64,000 nt of DNA from Planomicrobium soli (GTDB taxonomy: Bacteria > Bacillota > Bacilli > Bacillales_A > Planococcaceae). The stretch lies in contig NZ_PYAT01000005.1 in NCBI RefSeq assembly GCF_003014655.1, positions 226,364 through 290,363 on the forward strand, written 5' to 3'. A program made the position numbers and the translations under genes. Every line of letters begins with the position of its first letter. Positions within the stretch are counted from its first letter, which is position 1. Shown piece after piece: positions 63,205 through 64,000 of this stretch. The notes under the pieces were generated by a model, which did no database searches, was not told where the DNA came from, and saw nothing but the letters and a program-made list of their open reading frames with translations.

Positions 63205-63729
63205 GTGGCGAAAATTGCAACACTTATTACGGATATGTTTGAAGATGTGGAATATACCGATCCATCAAAAGCATTCAACGATGCGGGCCATGAAGTCTTT
63301 ACGATTGAGAAAGAAGCTGGTAAAGAAGTGACCGGCAAGCAAGGTGAAGCTGTGGTGACAATCGACACTGGAATCGACGATGCCAATCCGGAAGATTATG
63401 ATGCATTGTTCTTGCCTGGTGGCTTTTCTCCAGACCAACTGCGTGCGGACGACCGGTTTGTTTCATTTACAAAAGCTTTCATGGATGCAAAAAAACCTGT
63501 TTTTGCTATCTGCCATGGACCTCAATTGCTGATTACTGCAAAAGCGCTTGAAGGGCGAAAAGCGACAGGCTATAAATCGATTCATGTGGATATGGAGTAC
63601 GCAGGCGCGAAACTTGTTGATGAAGAGGTTGCTGTATGCCAGGACCAACTAGTGACAAGCCGCCAACCGGATGATCTCCCAGCGTTCAATCGTGAAGCGC
63701 TGCGCGTACTTGAGCAATCAGCACAATAA
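63205..63729 (+). CDS. DJ-1/PfpI family protein (general stress protein 18-like)
   Basis: A 174-residue DJ-1/PfpI superfamily member. The nucleophile-elbow Cys is in AICHGPQLL and the conserved Glu in the early TDMFEDVEYTD segment; YDALFLPGGFSPD is typical. B. subtilis YfkM/YraA proteins of this type are SigB-dependent and act against glycation or protein damage. The start is GTG at 63205 with AAAGGAGTGG upstream. It is monocistronic with a downstream terminator. Confidence 0.9.
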   Translation: MAKIATLITDMFEDVEYTDPSKAFNDAGHEVFTIEKEAGKEVTGKQGEAVVTIDTGIDDANPEDYDALFLPGGFSPDQLRADDRFVSFTKAFMDAKKPVFAICHGPQLLITAKALEGRKATGYKSIHVDMEYAGAKLVDEEVAVCQDQLVTSRQPDDLPAFNREALRVLEQSAQ

Positions 63730-63736
63730 AAAGCGG

Positions 63737-63769
63737 AAAACCCTGTCAGCATAGCTGGCAGGGTTTTTT
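63737..63769 (+). terminator. Terminator after the DJ-1 gene
   Basis: AAAACCCTGTCAG pairs with CTGGCAGGGTTTT (one wobble) around a 4-base loop, followed by T residues. Confidence 0.92.
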
Positions 63770-63904
63770 TACGGATATAGAACTTGCCGCCGGATAGGAA
63801 AACAAGGAATCTATGAATAGTGTGTTGGTTCATTGAAGGCTTCGGCACTTTTCATTGTAAGCCGTTAATTCAACTTGAAAAAGTCCGCAAAAAGAGGCCT
63901 GCAG

Positions 63905-64000
63905 CGGTAGTGACCCCTTAAAGTTAGAGTTTCAGTTATGCAGCTAATTGGCTGGCATGAATTCGGTAGTTCACCGGGCTCATGCCGGCCAATTTTTGTT
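63905..64000 (-). mobile_element. End of an IS3-family insertion sequence
   Basis: The last bases hold the C-terminal codons of an IS3-type transposase on the minus strand, followed by TGACCCCTTAAAGTTAGAG (63911-63929), a sequence typical of terminal inverted repeats of the IS150 group. The exact IS boundary, somewhere between about 63905 and 63911, and the other end lie outside what can be seen. No target duplication can be checked. Confidence 0.7.
63936..64000 (-). CDS. IS3-family transposase OrfB, C-terminal end (partial)
   Basis: Reading from the right edge, the minus strand encodes QKLAGMSPVNYRIHASQLAA and ends with TAA at 63936-63938. The pattern LxGMSPVxYR near the end is the standard C terminus of IS150/IS3-group DDE transposases. 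The rest of the gene is beyond the window, so its integrity is unknown. Confidence 0.75.
   Translation of the reverse strand, partial: QKLAGMSPVNYRIHASQLAA

Overview
The window looks like chromosomal DNA of a low-to-moderate GC Gram-positive of the order Bacillales, most likely Planococcaceae (Planococcus-like). This rests on strong Shine-Dalgarno sites with many GTG/TTG starts, many Rho-independent terminators, and regulation typical of Bacillales: a perfect SigW promoter before nfeD-floT, a desaturase-DesK-DesR thermosensor locus, a perfect Fur box, two perfect GlnR/TnrA boxes, a perfect FadR box and a tryptophan T-box leader. The family assignment is inference; no rRNA or tRNA gene was seen. 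There is no prophage or CRISPR array. The only mobile DNA is the edge of an IS3-type element at the right end.

Layout. 0.1-7.4 kb: SigW-driven nfeD-floT membrane-domain pair, a stand-alone MurE-like ligase with an odd specificity motif, class II fumarase, a Dph6-type ATPase and a GNAT protein. 7.7-16.7 kb: a MacB/FtsX-type ABC pair followed by five 20-bp tandem repeats, a CwlK-like endopeptidase, an NfrA-type nitroreductase, an SDR-like protein, an alpha/beta hydrolase, a BcrA-type ABC exporter, and a methyltransferase coupled to a small membrane protein. 16.9-24.4 kb: acyl-CoA ligase, WrbA, a ZIP-like membrane protein, a complete transcription unit for a probable 50-residue protein, and cydDC. 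24.4-29.5 kb: desaturase with DesK/DesR, a YdaT-like stress protein and putP.

29.6-34.6 kb: a VOC protein, hflX, an ABC exporter and a lipoprotein. 34.7-40.7 kb: an iron and heme block with a Fur-controlled YclNOPQ-type siderophore importer, an IsdG/HmoA-like monooxygenase and an HrtBA-like ABC pair. 40.8-44.9 kb: PAP2 phosphatase, glnK-amtB under two GlnR/TnrA boxes, a uracil-DNA glycosylase-like protein with no cysteine, and ZupT. 44.9-52.3 kb: a decayed pseudogene, niaP with a two-copy operator-like repeat, a GNAT protein, a VmlR-like ABC-F gene behind a leader peptide and attenuator, and a three-gene OpuB/OpuC-type osmolyte importer. 52.3-57.7 kb: a FadR-type beta-oxidation cluster (thiolase, SDR, acyl-CoA dehydrogenase, a broken family III CoA-transferase, acyl-CoA ligase). 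57.8-63.8 kb: tryptophan T-box, trpD-trpC-trpF::trpB-trpA with trpF and trpB joined in one frame and no trpE/trpG, then mpg and a DJ-1/PfpI stress protein.

The most notable observations are the trpF-trpB in-frame fusion with a retained internal ribosome site, the leader peptide/attenuator before the ABC-F gene, the unrecognised small-protein unit near 20.3 kb, the 20-bp tandem repeat array, and the MurE-like and UDG-like proteins that lack family-defining residues.
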